20,900 nucleotides of DNA from the NCBI GenBank assembly GCA_964435775.1, contig CAYTAP010000075.1, positions 1 through 20,900 on the forward strand, in the 5' to 3' direction. The first letter of the stretch is position 1; every line of letters begins with the position of its first letter. Both the position numbers and the translations under genes were made by a program. The stretch comes from CAYTAP01 sp964435775. Its GTDB lineage: Bacteria; Planctomycetota; Phycisphaerae; Tepidisphaerales; Tepidisphaeraceae. Shown one piece after another: positions 1 to 6,577 of the stretch. The notes beneath the pieces are model-generated. The model worked only from the letters and a program-made list of their open reading frames with translations, searched no databases and had not been told where the DNA came from.

Positions 1-84
1 TCCATTCAAAGGGGTCGGGAGTCTTTGGTCCATTCAAAGGGGTCGGGAGTCTTTGGTCCATTCAAAGGGGTCGGGAGTCTTTGA
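1..84. repeat. 28-bp tandem repeat, three copies at the window edge
   Basis: Three head-to-tail copies of a 28-bp unit occupy 1-28, 29-56 and 57-84. The first two are identical and the third differs only at its last base. The unit contains the core tcgggagtcttt. There are no spacers, so this is not a CRISPR array. The array may continue beyond the left edge. A diverged copy lies in inverted orientation just to the right. Confidence 0.95.
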
Positions 85-110
85 TGGATGGCACGACGTT
101 GCAGCCATTA

Positions 111-131
111 AAAGACTCCCGAGCTCTTTGA
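111..131 (-). repeat. Inverted, diverged copy of the 28-bp repeat core
   Basis: Read on the minus strand, 111-131 matches the tcaaag-NNN-tcgggagtcttt part of the tandem unit at 19 of 21 positions. With the third tandem copy it forms a perfect 12-bp inverted repeat (71-82 with 111-122) around a 28-nt loop. This looks like a REP/MITE-type palindromic element. The loop is too long, and there is no T-run, for a normal intrinsic terminator. Confidence 0.75.
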
Positions 132-152
132 GTGTCTCGTTCCGATACCTCC

Positions 153-479
153 TCACCAAACACGATAGCCGCGCATATAAAAGATCGCCGCAACCGCCGC
201 CAGTAGCACGACATTCAGTGCCAGGCCCTGGACAAATGCTACTAAACCTTCCCGTCTTCGCAACGCCTGAACAAAGGCTGCGATCAGACAGACCGGCGCG
301 ACTGGCAGGAGAATAATGAAGATACCCATGAGGCCCATTGGGCGGCCTCCGATTTGCATGACCGCGCCTGCGGCAATCACGTTAACCACGAAGAGCGTGG
401 AGGGAAGCATGAGGAAAAATAGAGTGCGCGGATCGGCGCGAGGGCGCGGCCGAGGGGGACGGGAGTCATTTTGATCCAT
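153..479 (-). CDS. Small predicted three-helix membrane protein
   Basis: This gene encodes a 108-residue protein that I do not recognise as a named family. After a Pro/Arg-rich N-terminus (about residues 1-19) come three hydrophobic stretches at about 20-42, 48-72 and 82-103. Basic residues (QALRRRE, near 71-77) separate the second and third, so a small inner-membrane protein is likely. The start is the ATG at 479. No strong ribosome binding site is visible in front of it. The gene ends just before the repeat cluster at the window edge and lies downstream of the propeller-like protein on the same strand, about 100 bp away. The function is unknown. The hydrophobic pattern and charge distribution make it more credible than the overlapping reading frames. 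Confidence 0.55.
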   Translation of the reverse strand: MDQNDSRPPRPRPRADPRTLFFLMLPSTLFVVNVIAAGAVMQIGGRPMGLMGIFIILLPVAPVCLIAAFVQALRRREGLVAFVQGLALNVVLLAAVAAIFYMRGYRVW

Positions 480-585
480 TGGTTGGCGCGGAAAAAAGGT
501 CGGTACTCATCTTGTACAGGGTACGAATGAGAGCCAGAGTACATATTGCCGCTCTGCATTGTTGCGATGCCAACGGACGCTGCAA

Positions 586-1566
586 CTATGGGGGAGTCGC
601 GGGATCGTCGGTCGCCTGCATGAAGCGTTGGCCGTGGAACCAGAGGACTTCGCGGGATTCGCAGGTGGCGAGGAGGCCGGGGGTGGGGGCGCTTTTTGGG
701 GTGGACTCTTTGGGGACGAAGCAGCAGGCCTCGATGCTGGGGCTGAGGTAGGTGATGTGGGTGGGGGTGAGGTTGAGGACGGAGGCGGGGTCGCCATTGA
801 TTTTAAACAGGTACGGGCCGGCGTTGGTCATGATCGCCAGGCGCTGGGCATCGGGGGAGATGTCGGCGGCGGTGACGGGCCAACGGATGGGGAGTCGGCC
901 GACGAGTTCAAGCGTGGCGGGCTTACGTTGGTTGTCGTCCAGGGGAAAGCGGTAGAGGCCGGCGCGCTGGCCGGTGAAAAGCTTGGAGCAGACGTAGCCG
1001 TATCCCTTGTGGATGAAGAGGCTTTCGCAATCGAACGGCTTGGCTTGAGGGAAGCGGAGTTGCCAGATGCGGTTGACGACGAGCGGGGGAGCCGCCTCGT
1101 CGAGGTCCAGTTTTGCGGAGGGATTGGGTTCATCGACGCGATAGACGGCGATCTGGCGGAAGCGGCCGCCGTTGTTGCCGATTTCGCCAATGTAGAGATG
1201 GCCGGTATCGTCGATGGCGATGTCCTCCCAGTCACGATTGCTGGGGGCTTTTACGGGGTAGGCTCGGATGAGCGAGCCGTCGGCGCGGATTGCGTAAAGA
1301 AATGGGAGATTCCCGCTGTCGTTGTGGGTCCAGAAGACGCCGGGGAAGCGTCGGCTGGCGACGACGCCGGAGCTTTCCTTGATGGCGGGAGCGGTGATTT
1401 TGCCGAGGAGTTGCACACCATCGGCGACGGGGGCCGAAGGGGCGGGTTGGGTGGCTTGGGGCGAGGGAGCGGCAGGCGCGGGGCAGGTCAGACATAACGT
1501 CACGGCGAGGATCAGGCAGAGGAGCGCGGCCGGGCAGCGGCGAACTTTCCCGCAATATCGCGGCAA
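586..1566 (-). CDS. Secreted beta-propeller-like protein of unknown function
   Basis: The product is about 326 residues if it starts at the in-frame TTG at 1566. That start puts a clean signal peptide at the N-terminus (basic residues, a Leu/Ala/Cys-rich core near 13-28, then Ala-Pro repeats). The frame stays open upstream to 1767, but that extension crosses a palindromic repeat (1581-1606) and a plus-strand promoter (1662-1690), and it would bury the signal peptide 60-odd residues inside. Short motifs such as WTHNDSG, NRDWEDIA, YIGEIGNN and DCESLF recur at blade-like spacing. They resemble periplasmic or extracellular propeller proteins usually annotated as hypothetical or esterase/phytase-like. 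No catalytic residues can be assigned with confidence. The gene is divergent from the unknown gene at 1809. An alternative ATG start lies at 1668. Confidence 0.7.
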   Translation of the reverse strand: MPRYCGKVRRCPAALLCLILAVTLCLTCPAPAAPSPQATQPAPSAPVADGVQLLGKITAPAIKESSGVVASRRFPGVFWTHNDSGNLPFLYAIRADGSLIRAYPVKAPSNRDWEDIAIDDTGHLYIGEIGNNGGRFRQIAVYRVDEPNPSAKLDLDEAAPPLVVNRIWQLRFPQAKPFDCESLFIHKGYGYVCSKLFTGQRAGLYRFPLDDNQRKPATLELVGRLPIRWPVTAADISPDAQRLAIMTNAGPYLFKINGDPASVLNLTPTHITYLSPSIEACCFVPKESTPKSAPTPGLLATCESREVLWFHGQRFMQATDDPATPP

Positions 1567-1580
1567 ACCCCTTCCCCAAC

Positions 1581-1606
1581 CCTCCCCCGCGGGCACGCGA
1601 GGGAGG
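1581..1606. repeat. REP-like palindrome with a GGCA loop
   Basis: The arms 1581-1591 and 1596-1606 pair at 10 of 11 positions around the four-base loop ggca. The only mismatch is c1587 against a1600. A C-rich flank (1568-1580) precedes it, as in the dispersed CCCC...CCCTC palindromes found in many GC-rich genomes. It sits in the divergent intergenic region, directly upstream of the proposed TTG start of the propeller-like gene. There it could fold close to that gene's ribosome binding site. Confidence 0.65.
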
Positions 1607-1661
1607 CAATAATTCCCAACTGATTTTGCGCTGATTCTGGTGTTTTGGATGGACGATAGAG

Positions 1662-1690
1662 TTGTCATGGGGGAGAACATCTGGTAAGAT
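1662..1690 (+). promoter_or_regulatory. Sigma-70-type promoter for the 1809 gene
   Basis: A -35 box TTGTCA (1662-1667, five of six consensus) is followed by a 17-bp spacer and a -10 box TAAGAT (1685-1690, four of six). A TGN extension precedes the -10. Transcription would start near 1697 and leave a leader of about 110 nt before the ATG at 1809. It is predicted from sequence only. Confidence 0.5.
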
Positions 1691-1808
1691 ACAGAGTGGC
1701 AGCGCGGGCTGCGTTCATTTCGGTCGGCGAAGGTTCGTTCATTTCCATTTCGATTCGCCGACAACATCCTGGGTCAAGCGCGATGCGCGATGGCACAAGG
1801 AGGTCAAT

Positions 1809-2297
1809 ATGGTGACGGAACCACGATCCTTTCCATGCATGCCGGAAGTCGGTCATCCGGAGTCGTATTACGCCAAGCGCGTCCATCACGCGGACAAGCA
1901 CGCCGACGCCCACATGCGCGCGGCGGCGAAGGTCGGGCAGTATATTACGCTGGCGCTCGATCCACACCTGGAGAGGGAGGAAAAGACGAAATACTTTAAA
2001 CACGCGATCGGCCGACACTGCCAGCCACCCCCCTTCCCGGATGAGGATGTGTGGGTTTTTTATCATGACCTGTCCAACTGCGTCAGGCAGTACGCCGGAC
2101 AGGAGGCACTGCGCCTGGCGAGCGACGAAGATGAAATGTACGCGGCGCGGCTGGCGATGGGGCAGACGCGGGAGAAGATCGAGGACGATGCGGAGGTCTT
2201 CTTCCAGCGATTGATCCCCGAGCATGACCAGTGCCCGGAATGGTTCAATGAGGATGACTTCGCGCAATTGAAGATCATTCGGGATCAGTGGATATAG
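1809..2297 (+). CDS. Hypothetical cytoplasmic protein, 162 residues
   Basis: This is the only convincing plus-strand gene in the window. The start is the ATG at 1809, fixed by a perfect aaggagg ribosome binding site at 1797-1803 with 5-nt spacing. An extended -10 promoter lies about 110 nt further upstream. The product is acidic and rich in charged and aromatic residues. It has no signal peptide or membrane segment, so it is probably cytoplasmic and largely helical. I do not recognise the family. Visible features are a His-rich stretch near residues 26-35 (RVHHADKHADAH), which might suggest metal binding, and a Cys-Pro-Glu-Trp segment near the C-terminus. It converges on hicB with about 40 bp between the two stops. 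Confidence 0.75.
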   Translation: MVTEPRSFPCMPEVGHPESYYAKRVHHADKHADAHMRAAAKVGQYITLALDPHLEREEKTKYFKHAIGRHCQPPPFPDEDVWVFYHDLSNCVRQYAGQEALRLASDEDEMYAARLAMGQTREKIEDDAEVFFQRLIPEHDQCPEWFNEDDFAQLKIIRDQWI

Positions 2298-2337
2298 GGA
2301 AGTGGGAAGTGCGCATTGGGCGCGTCCCGGAACGTCT

Positions 2338-2562
2338 TCATGCGGGGATGGCGACGGTGCCGGCTTCGATGGTGGGTTCGGGGATCGTTTCATTGTGATA
2401 GCGCATGCCTTCGATGTGAAACTCGATTGCCTCGCGGATCATGCGCTCGATCTCCTGTCGGGATTTACCGGTCGCCACACATCCGGGCAGATCGGGGACG
2501 TAGGCTGACCAGTTGCGCTTTCCACGCTCGTAGATCACGGTGTAGTGTTTCACGCCGGTCAT
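2338..2562 (-). CDS. hicB: HicB-type antitoxin, short form
   Basis: The 74-residue protein has the HicB partial-RNase-H fold signature: an N-terminal beta strand region (YTVIYERG), then WSAYVPDLPGCVATG near residues 18-32, then a helix (SRQEIERMIREAIEFHIEGM). It should neutralise the HicA ribonuclease encoded just upstream. The start ATG at 2562 overlaps the hicA stop by 4 bp (ATGA), which favours translational coupling. Many HicB proteins carry a C-terminal helix-turn-helix or ribbon-helix-helix for autoregulation. Here the protein ends about 24 residues after the helix and no DNA-binding domain is visible, so how the operon is controlled is unclear. Confidence 0.9.
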   Translation of the reverse strand: MTGVKHYTVIYERGKRNWSAYVPDLPGCVATGKSRQEIERMIREAIEFHIEGMRYHNETIPEPTIEAGTVAIPA

Positions 2563-2744
2563 TGTAGCTCCGCTTGTCGCAAAATGCTCTTCAATGTTTT
2601 TGGATGAATATCGTCGCCGGGATGTCCGGAAACAGTAACGGTTCCGGGCTTGGTTGGATGCCGCAACTGGCGATGACTCCCACGAATGCGGTCCACCACC
2701 CACCCTTCCCTGGTCAGGCGTTTGAGAACCTCCCGAACCTTCAC
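2559..2744 (-). CDS. hicA: HicA-type mRNA interferase toxin
   Basis: The 61-residue protein matches HicA, a small double-stranded-RNA-binding-like fold that cleaves mRNA during translation. It begins with the usual KVREVLKRL helix and Gly-Trp turn. The conserved G-S-H motif follows at residues 22-24, where His24 is the expected catalytic residue, and then the typical HPTKPGTVTV and HPGDDIHPKTLKSILRQA segments. The start is GTG at 2744, with a ggag binding site 5 nt upstream. It is the first gene of the toxin-antitoxin pair and lies only 36 bp downstream of the ABC ATPase gene, so read-through from that gene is possible. The module looks intact. Confidence 0.92.
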   Translation of the reverse strand: MKVREVLKRLTREGWVVDRIRGSHRQLRHPTKPGTVTVSGHPGDDIHPKTLKSILRQAELQ

Positions 2745-2757
2745 AACGGCTCCGTTG
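2744..2757. promoter_or_regulatory. Palindrome at the hicA start, candidate operator
   Basis: The sequence caacgg-ct-ccgttg is a perfect 6+2+6 palindrome that covers the hicA ribosome binding site and touches its GTG start. Toxin-antitoxin operons often have a palindromic operator here. It could equally be an RNA hairpin that limits toxin translation. HicB in this pair shows no DNA-binding domain, so the operator reading is tentative. Confidence 0.4.
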
Positions 2758-2780
2758 CAAAATGAATCGGCCTGCGCTGG

Positions 2781-3596
2781 TCAGTGCATCGCCTCGCCGG
2801 CGTGGCCTTCGATGGTGCCTTCCTGGATGTTGAGGTCTTCGCGGCGCTGGATGCGTTCGACGCGCCCGTCGCTGATCCAGATGATGCGGTCGGAGACGGC
2901 GAGCATTTTGTGGTCGTGCGTGGCGCTGATGATCGTGACGCCTTTTTCCTTGTTGAGATCGCGGAGAAGCTGGATGATCAGCTTGCCGGTGTTGAGATCG
3001 AGGTTTCCGGTGGGTTCGTCGGCGAGAATGATGGTGGGATCATTGGCGAAGGCGCGGGCGATGGCGACGCGCTGCTGCTGGCCGCCGGACATTTCGCTGG
3101 GCTTGTTCTTGATACGGTGGCCAAGCTCGACGCGCTCGAGGATGTCGCGGGCCTTGTCCTGGGCGTCGGCGGTGTTCATGCCGGCGAAGATCATGGGGAG
3201 CATGACGTTCTCGAGCGCGGTCATGACGGGGATGAGGTTGAAGGTCTGAAAGATGTAGCCGATCTTGCGGCAGCGCATCCAGGCAAGTTCGTAGGCGTCG
3301 AGCTGGGCGATATCGACTTCATCAATGTACACCTTGCCCTCAGACGGTTTGTCCAGGCCGCCAATCATGTTGAAAAAGGTGCTTTTGCCCGAGCCACTGG
3401 GGCCCATGATCGAGATGTATTCGCCGCGGTTGATTTCGACGGTGATCCCCTTGAGGGCCTGGACGACCTCGGTGCCGATGCGATAAATCCGTTTGACGTC
3501 GATCGTTCGGACCGTGTATTCGGAAAGCGTCGCAGTACCGCCGCTGGAATCGGCGGCAAGATCGGCGGAGGCATCGGGCGGGTTGGTTTGCGTCAT
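2781..3596 (-). CDS. MacB/LolD-type ABC transporter ATP-binding protein
   Basis: This 271-residue protein is the ATPase of a type VII (MacB/FtsX-like) ABC system. All nucleotide-binding motifs are present: Walker A GPSGSGKST (65-73), Q-loop Gln117, signature MSGGQQQR (169-176), Walker B TIILADEP (188-195) and H-loop His227. The motif order and the GGLDKPSEG segment after Walker A are typical of LolD, MacB and FtsE relatives. About 30 residues of low-complexity sequence precede the domain. The matching permease lies immediately upstream on the same strand, 142 bp away across a heptamer repeat. Such pairs drive mechanotransmission, lipoprotein release or export. The substrate cannot be deduced here. 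The start ATG at 3596 has an aagga-type site about 10 nt upstream. Confidence 0.95.
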   Translation of the reverse strand: MTQTNPPDASADLAADSSGGTATLSEYTVRTIDVKRIYRIGTEVVQALKGITVEINRGEYISIMGPSGSGKSTFFNMIGGLDKPSEGKVYIDEVDIAQLDAYELAWMRCRKIGYIFQTFNLIPVMTALENVMLPMIFAGMNTADAQDKARDILERVELGHRIKNKPSEMSGGQQQRVAIARAFANDPTIILADEPTGNLDLNTGKLIIQLLRDLNKEKGVTIISATHDHKMLAVSDRIIWISDGRVERIQRREDLNIQEGTIEGHAGEAMH

Positions 3597-3613
3597 GTCG
3601 AAGGGTCCTTTGG

Positions 3614-3634
3614 GGGTCGAGGTTCGGGGTTGAG
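3614..3634. repeat. Degenerate heptamer repeats
   Basis: Three imperfect 7-bp units (gggtcga, ggttcgg, ggttgag) lie just upstream of the ABC ATPase gene. They resemble the perfect gggtcgg heptamers at 4862-4882. Confidence 0.4.
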
Positions 3635-3650
3635 TAGTTAATGATCCTTT

Positions 3651-3678
3651 GTCAGTTGTCCGTTGTCAGTTGTCTGTT
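3651..3678. repeat. Tandem heptamer repeat GTCNGTT, four copies
   Basis: Four consecutive 7-bp units read gtcagtt, gtccgtt, gtcagtt and gtctgtt, followed by a decayed fifth (gtcggcg). They lie in the 142-bp gap between the permease and ATPase genes. The 7-bp period resembles the short tandemly repeated repeats known from cyanobacteria and other genomes. Any function is unknown. Confidence 0.85.
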
Positions 3679-3738
3679 GTCGGCGGTTGATGGTCGATGA
3701 CAAGATGACACGTTGTTCTTGGACTTGCGACGGCGGCA

Positions 3739-4773
3739 TCATGTCTCCACCCTCATCGCCTCGATGGGTTGCATGCGGGCGGCCTGCCAGGCGGGGTACA
3801 AGGCGCCGGCGACGGTGAGGAAGACGCCGATGAGGAAGCAGACGAGCGCGGAGACGGCGATGGCGCCGATGGGGATCATCTTGAAGGCATACGCGCCGTA
3901 CTTGCTGTAGGCGTCGGCAAGGCTGAGCAACAGGCCGAGGCCGACGCCGATGAGCGTGCCGACGACGCCCTGAAACAGGCTTTCGATGAGAAACAGCTTG
4001 ATGATGAAGCTGTCGAGGGCCCCGAGACATTTCATGGTGCCGATCTCACGGAAGCGTTCGGTGACGCTCATAAGCATCGCGTTGAGGATTCCGACGAAGG
4101 CGACAAGCAACGCCAGGCCGAGCAACCAGTGGGTCTGCGTCTGGGCGGCGGCGACTTTTTCCGGGGTGGTGGGCACGCCCTTGAGCGTCATGGCGGCTTG
4201 GAGGTCTTCGGGGCTTTTTAATTCCTGCTTGATGGAGTTGAGCTGCTCACTGGTGGCGGTCCAATGTTGCATGACCGGGACGAGGGAGGACTGCGCGGCG
4301 AGGACGGCGGCCAGACGGTCCGGCGCGGCGGGAAGTTTGCCGACGGATTTCTCGATTTCGGCGAAAGTCATGCCGAAAAGGGGCTTGGGATCATACGCCG
4401 CGGCGGCGCCGGGCATCGCAGCGTTGTCGGCGGCGGTGCGGAGCTGGATCGCGTCGGCATCCACCTGACGCTGCAACTGAGAGGCATTGGCGCGGAGGTC
4501 GATGAAATGGCGGGCGATGGGGGTGTCGGCGAAGGGCGCCTCGGCGCGGGTGGCGCTGATCCAGTTGCGCATCCCGCCAATTAACTGTTCGCCGCTTTGG
4601 ATGGCCATGAGAAAGGCAAGGGCCAGGACGATGCCGCTGGTGACCAGCAGGCTGCGGCTGAGGCGCATGCGGATGTTCTTGTAGGCGATCTCGAGCGCCT
4701 TGCTGGTGGGCAGGACGATCTGCCGCTGGACGGGCCCGGAGGCGGGATGGTGTGAATGGGGAATGGAACTCAT
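3739..4773 (-). CDS. MacB/FtsX-family ABC transporter permease
   Basis: The 344-residue permease has the type VII topology. A cytoplasmic N-terminus is followed by the first membrane helix (about 42-60), a 155-residue extracytoplasmic region (61-215) and three C-terminal helices (about 216-236, 264-285, 300-323). The conserved FtsX core TERFREIGTMKCLGA follows the second helix, and the protein ends with YPAWQAARMQPIEAMR, a hallmark of the family. The extracytoplasmic part is short compared with MacB and has no recognisable MacB_PCD motifs. The ATG at 4773 was preferred over the longer frame reaching 4929. An aagga site lies upstream of it, and the extension would run through heptamer repeats. 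It pairs with the downstream ATPase. The substrate is unknown. Confidence 0.9.
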   Translation of the reverse strand: MSSIPHSHHPASGPVQRQIVLPTSKALEIAYKNIRMRLSRSLLVTSGIVLALAFLMAIQSGEQLIGGMRNWISATRAEAPFADTPIARHFIDLRANASQLQRQVDADAIQLRTAADNAAMPGAAAAYDPKPLFGMTFAEIEKSVGKLPAAPDRLAAVLAAQSSLVPVMQHWTATSEQLNSIKQELKSPEDLQAAMTLKGVPTTPEKVAAAQTQTHWLLGLALLVAFVGILNAMLMSVTERFREIGTMKCLGALDSFIIKLFLIESLFQGVVGTLIGVGLGLLLSLADAYSKYGAYAFKMIPIGAIAVSALVCFLIGVFLTVAGALYPAWQAARMQPIEAMRVET

Positions 4774-4861
4774 GGGCGGATTGTAATTCCTTTTGAAGGG
4801 GTACTGAAGGGGGTGGGTTGGGAAAACACGCGTCCATCCGGTGAAAGGAATCGGAGTTCGA

Positions 4862-4882
4862 GGGTCGGGGGTCGGGGGTCGG
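4862..4882. repeat. Tandem heptamer repeat GGGTCGG, three copies
   Basis: Three perfect consecutive copies of gggtcgg sit upstream of the permease gene. The 7-bp period matches that of the GTCNGTT array on the other side of the same gene, but the unit sequence differs. Confidence 0.85.
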
Positions 4883-5051
4883 GACAGCACACGTTCGTGA
4901 TCTGTGAATCCCGCCCGGTGCAAGTACAACGGTCACATGCCCGGTCCGAACATATGTATTATAAAGCGATGAGTTGATGCGATGCACAGTAACCCCTTGG
5001 TTTCCGGCAACTTCCTCCCCTCGCCAATTGCACCCCGCCGGGAATGCGATG

Positions 5052-5079
5052 AGTATACTACACACTATGCGGCGATCAA
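5052..5079 (-). promoter_or_regulatory. Sigma-70-type promoter towards the permease gene
   Basis: On the minus strand a -35 box TTGATC (complement of 5074-5079, four of six consensus) and a -10 box TATACT (complement of 5052-5057, five of six) are separated by 16 bp. It points to the permease gene and lies just past the stop of the PqqD-like gene. This suggests that the ABC genes form a separate transcription unit. It is predicted from sequence only. Confidence 0.4.
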
Positions 5080-5093
5080 TCGAAAATCGATGC

Positions 5094-5459
5094 TTACGAA
5101 TCACCCTTCTTGACGGGCATGCCGATGAGCCCCTTTTTCACGAGCATCTGGAGAAACTTGACGGTGGGGACTTCGGCCTCGCGGAGGTTGAGGCGGTATT
5201 GCTTGGCGAGGCGGCGGATAATTTGCTGGACGGAGGTTTTGCCGTCACAGCTTTCCCAGACGAGCAGGCCGAGGGCATCGAGTTCAAATGATTTGGTGGA
5301 ACCGGCGGGCATCTTGAAAAACCAGCCGGTCCAGCGGGCGGGCCGAATGGGGATTTTCAAGGTGGCGCCTTTCTCTGTTTTTTCAACGGTCGCATCCACC
5401 ATGTGAATGGGCTTGACCGACAATGCCTCCTGGGGAGTTAAACGCTGCTTTTTGCTCAT
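5094..5459 (-). CDS. PqqD-like protein
   Basis: The 121-residue protein has the PqqD / RiPP-recognition-element fold signature in its second half. The segment FELDALGLLVWESCDGKTSV (about 58-77) is followed by the helices QQIIRRLAKQYRL and EVPTVKFLQMLVKKGLIG. PqqD-type domains bind leader peptides and present them to radical SAM or other modifying enzymes. The N-terminal 50 residues carry an additional basic, Trp-containing stretch (IPIRPARWTGWFFKMP). No radical SAM gene or precursor peptide is visible in the window. It lies 27 bp downstream of an unknown protein on the same strand, so the two probably share an operon. The start ATG at 5459 lacks a strong binding site. Family membership is fairly safe, but the role is open. 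Confidence 0.8.
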   Translation of the reverse strand: MSKKQRLTPQEALSVKPIHMVDATVEKTEKGATLKIPIRPARWTGWFFKMPAGSTKSFELDALGLLVWESCDGKTSVQQIIRRLAKQYRLNLREAEVPTVKFLQMLVKKGLIGMPVKKGDS

Positions 5460-5486
5460 GAGGATTCTGGATTGAGATCGAGGGAA

Positions 5487-6485
5487 TCAAGGCTCCGGAG
5501 TTTGAGTGGCCCATCCGAGGCTCTGTGCCAAATCGCGCGCCAGGGATGGGCTGGAGGCCTCAATCATGGCCAGGCGATCGCGCTGGGCATCGTGCAGGGC
5601 GAGGGTGATCATGTCGCGGGGCAGGGATCGCATCAGGGAAAAACGGATACGCCTGCGCCGCTGGCGGCTGAGGCCTTCGAGAGTTCGGTCGGGGAGGTCG
5701 AATGAGATGGGTTCGGGCGATTTACCCGCGGGGCGATAGTGCTTGCGATGAAGCTGTTGTTGCTGAACGAGCCACTTTTCCAAAGGCAGACGCTGGAGAG
5801 CGAGCTGCGCGACGGCGAGCTGGCGGATGATGAGTTTGTCGCGTTTTCGGGTGAAGGTGAGGCTGAGGTCGCCGGCATGAAGGCGATGGTCCCGCAGGAC
5901 AAAACCGACGGGGACGATGCAGCTCAGTTCGAAGACGCTCCAGGGCATGGGGGCGGCGGTTGGGAGGTCGGCGAGTTTGGGAACCAGTGAACCGGCGAGG
6001 GCCCGATCGCGGCGGCGGGCGTGGTAAGAGAGGACGATGCCCCTGCCGGATGCGACGCTGTACCCCGTCCAGATGTCGCGGCCGGGCGGTTCTGGCTCGT
6101 GGTAGATAAAACATCCCCGCCACTCTCCGTCGGATGGCGCGGCCGCGGGAACAGCTTCGTCGGCGGCGAGCACGCCGAGTTCCTGACGGAGCGTTTTGCG
6201 GGCCCATTTCTCGGCATCGAACTTCGCAGCCTTATGCTTTTGCCATCGAATGCCAAGGCGCTGCTGAAGCAGATCGGCGAACCCTGCATAGCCGCTGTCA
6301 TAGTCCCCTTCAAGCTTCAGGGGGTTCCAACGATGAGGGAGGGACAAATACCAACCGTGCCAACAGAAGGTCGTCCCCCCGCCGCGCGGAGCGACCGGCG
6401 AATGCCTGCCGGGCGGATGTTGGTCAATCAAGGGATTCAATGCGCTCTCTTCGTACGCGCCATGGCGCAATGGCGAGGGCACCAT
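5487..6485 (-). CDS. Unknown protein paired with the PqqD-like gene
   Basis: This product is about 332 residues if it starts at the ATG at 6485. The frame is open to 6566, and an internal TTG near 6440 preceded by gaagagag is also a plausible start. I do not recognise the family. The N-terminal part has a Trp-rich block (CWHGWYLSLPHRW, LEGDYDSGYAGFADLLQQRLGIRW). The middle looks beta-rich (FELSCIVPVGFVLRDHRLHAGDLSLTF), and a basic segment follows (QQQQLHRKHYRP, SRQRRRRIRF). There is no signal peptide or membrane helix. It sits between pilB/gspE (about 90 bp upstream) and the PqqD-like gene (27 bp downstream). This makes it a candidate partner of the latter. No enzymatic motif was found. Confidence 0.75.
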   Translation of the reverse strand: MVPSPLRHGAYEESALNPLIDQHPPGRHSPVAPRGGGTTFCWHGWYLSLPHRWNPLKLEGDYDSGYAGFADLLQQRLGIRWQKHKAAKFDAEKWARKTLRQELGVLAADEAVPAAAPSDGEWRGCFIYHEPEPPGRDIWTGYSVASGRGIVLSYHARRRDRALAGSLVPKLADLPTAAPMPWSVFELSCIVPVGFVLRDHRLHAGDLSLTFTRKRDKLIIRQLAVAQLALQRLPLEKWLVQQQQLHRKHYRPAGKSPEPISFDLPDRTLEGLSRQRRRRIRFSLMRSLPRDMITLALHDAQRDRLAMIEASSPSLARDLAQSLGWATQTPEP

Positions 6486-6577
6486 AACCGACCGGACGGC
6501 GATCGTGCCTCGACAGCCGCATCGTACGCTGGATCGTGTGCGGCGCAAAGTTGGATGTAGTGTCAATGAAGAAGCGG

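Larger units (their letters stand above)
4774..5093. other. 320-bp intergenic region with repeats and a promoter
   Basis: No gene is supported here. The region separates the pilus/PqqD run from the ABC transporter genes. It holds three perfect heptamers (4862-4882), a TATAAT hexamer on the minus strand (4958-4963) without a good -35, and a better minus-strand promoter at 5052-5079. Transcripts from that promoter would carry a leader of about 270 nt before the permease ATG. I saw no clear riboswitch or terminator. Confidence 0.6.

Noticed and set aside
1..84. Possible CRISPR array
   Set aside because: The 28-bp units are directly adjacent with no spacers, and no cas genes are present.
71..122. 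Intrinsic terminator for the small membrane protein gene
   Set aside because: The stem is 12 bp, but the loop is 28 nt and no T-run follows on the minus strand. It is better explained as two inverted copies of a repeat.
4958..4963. Perfect TATAAT on the minus strand as the main permease promoter
   Set aside because: No acceptable -35 box lies 16-18 bp upstream and there is no TGN extension. The pair at 5052-5079 is better.
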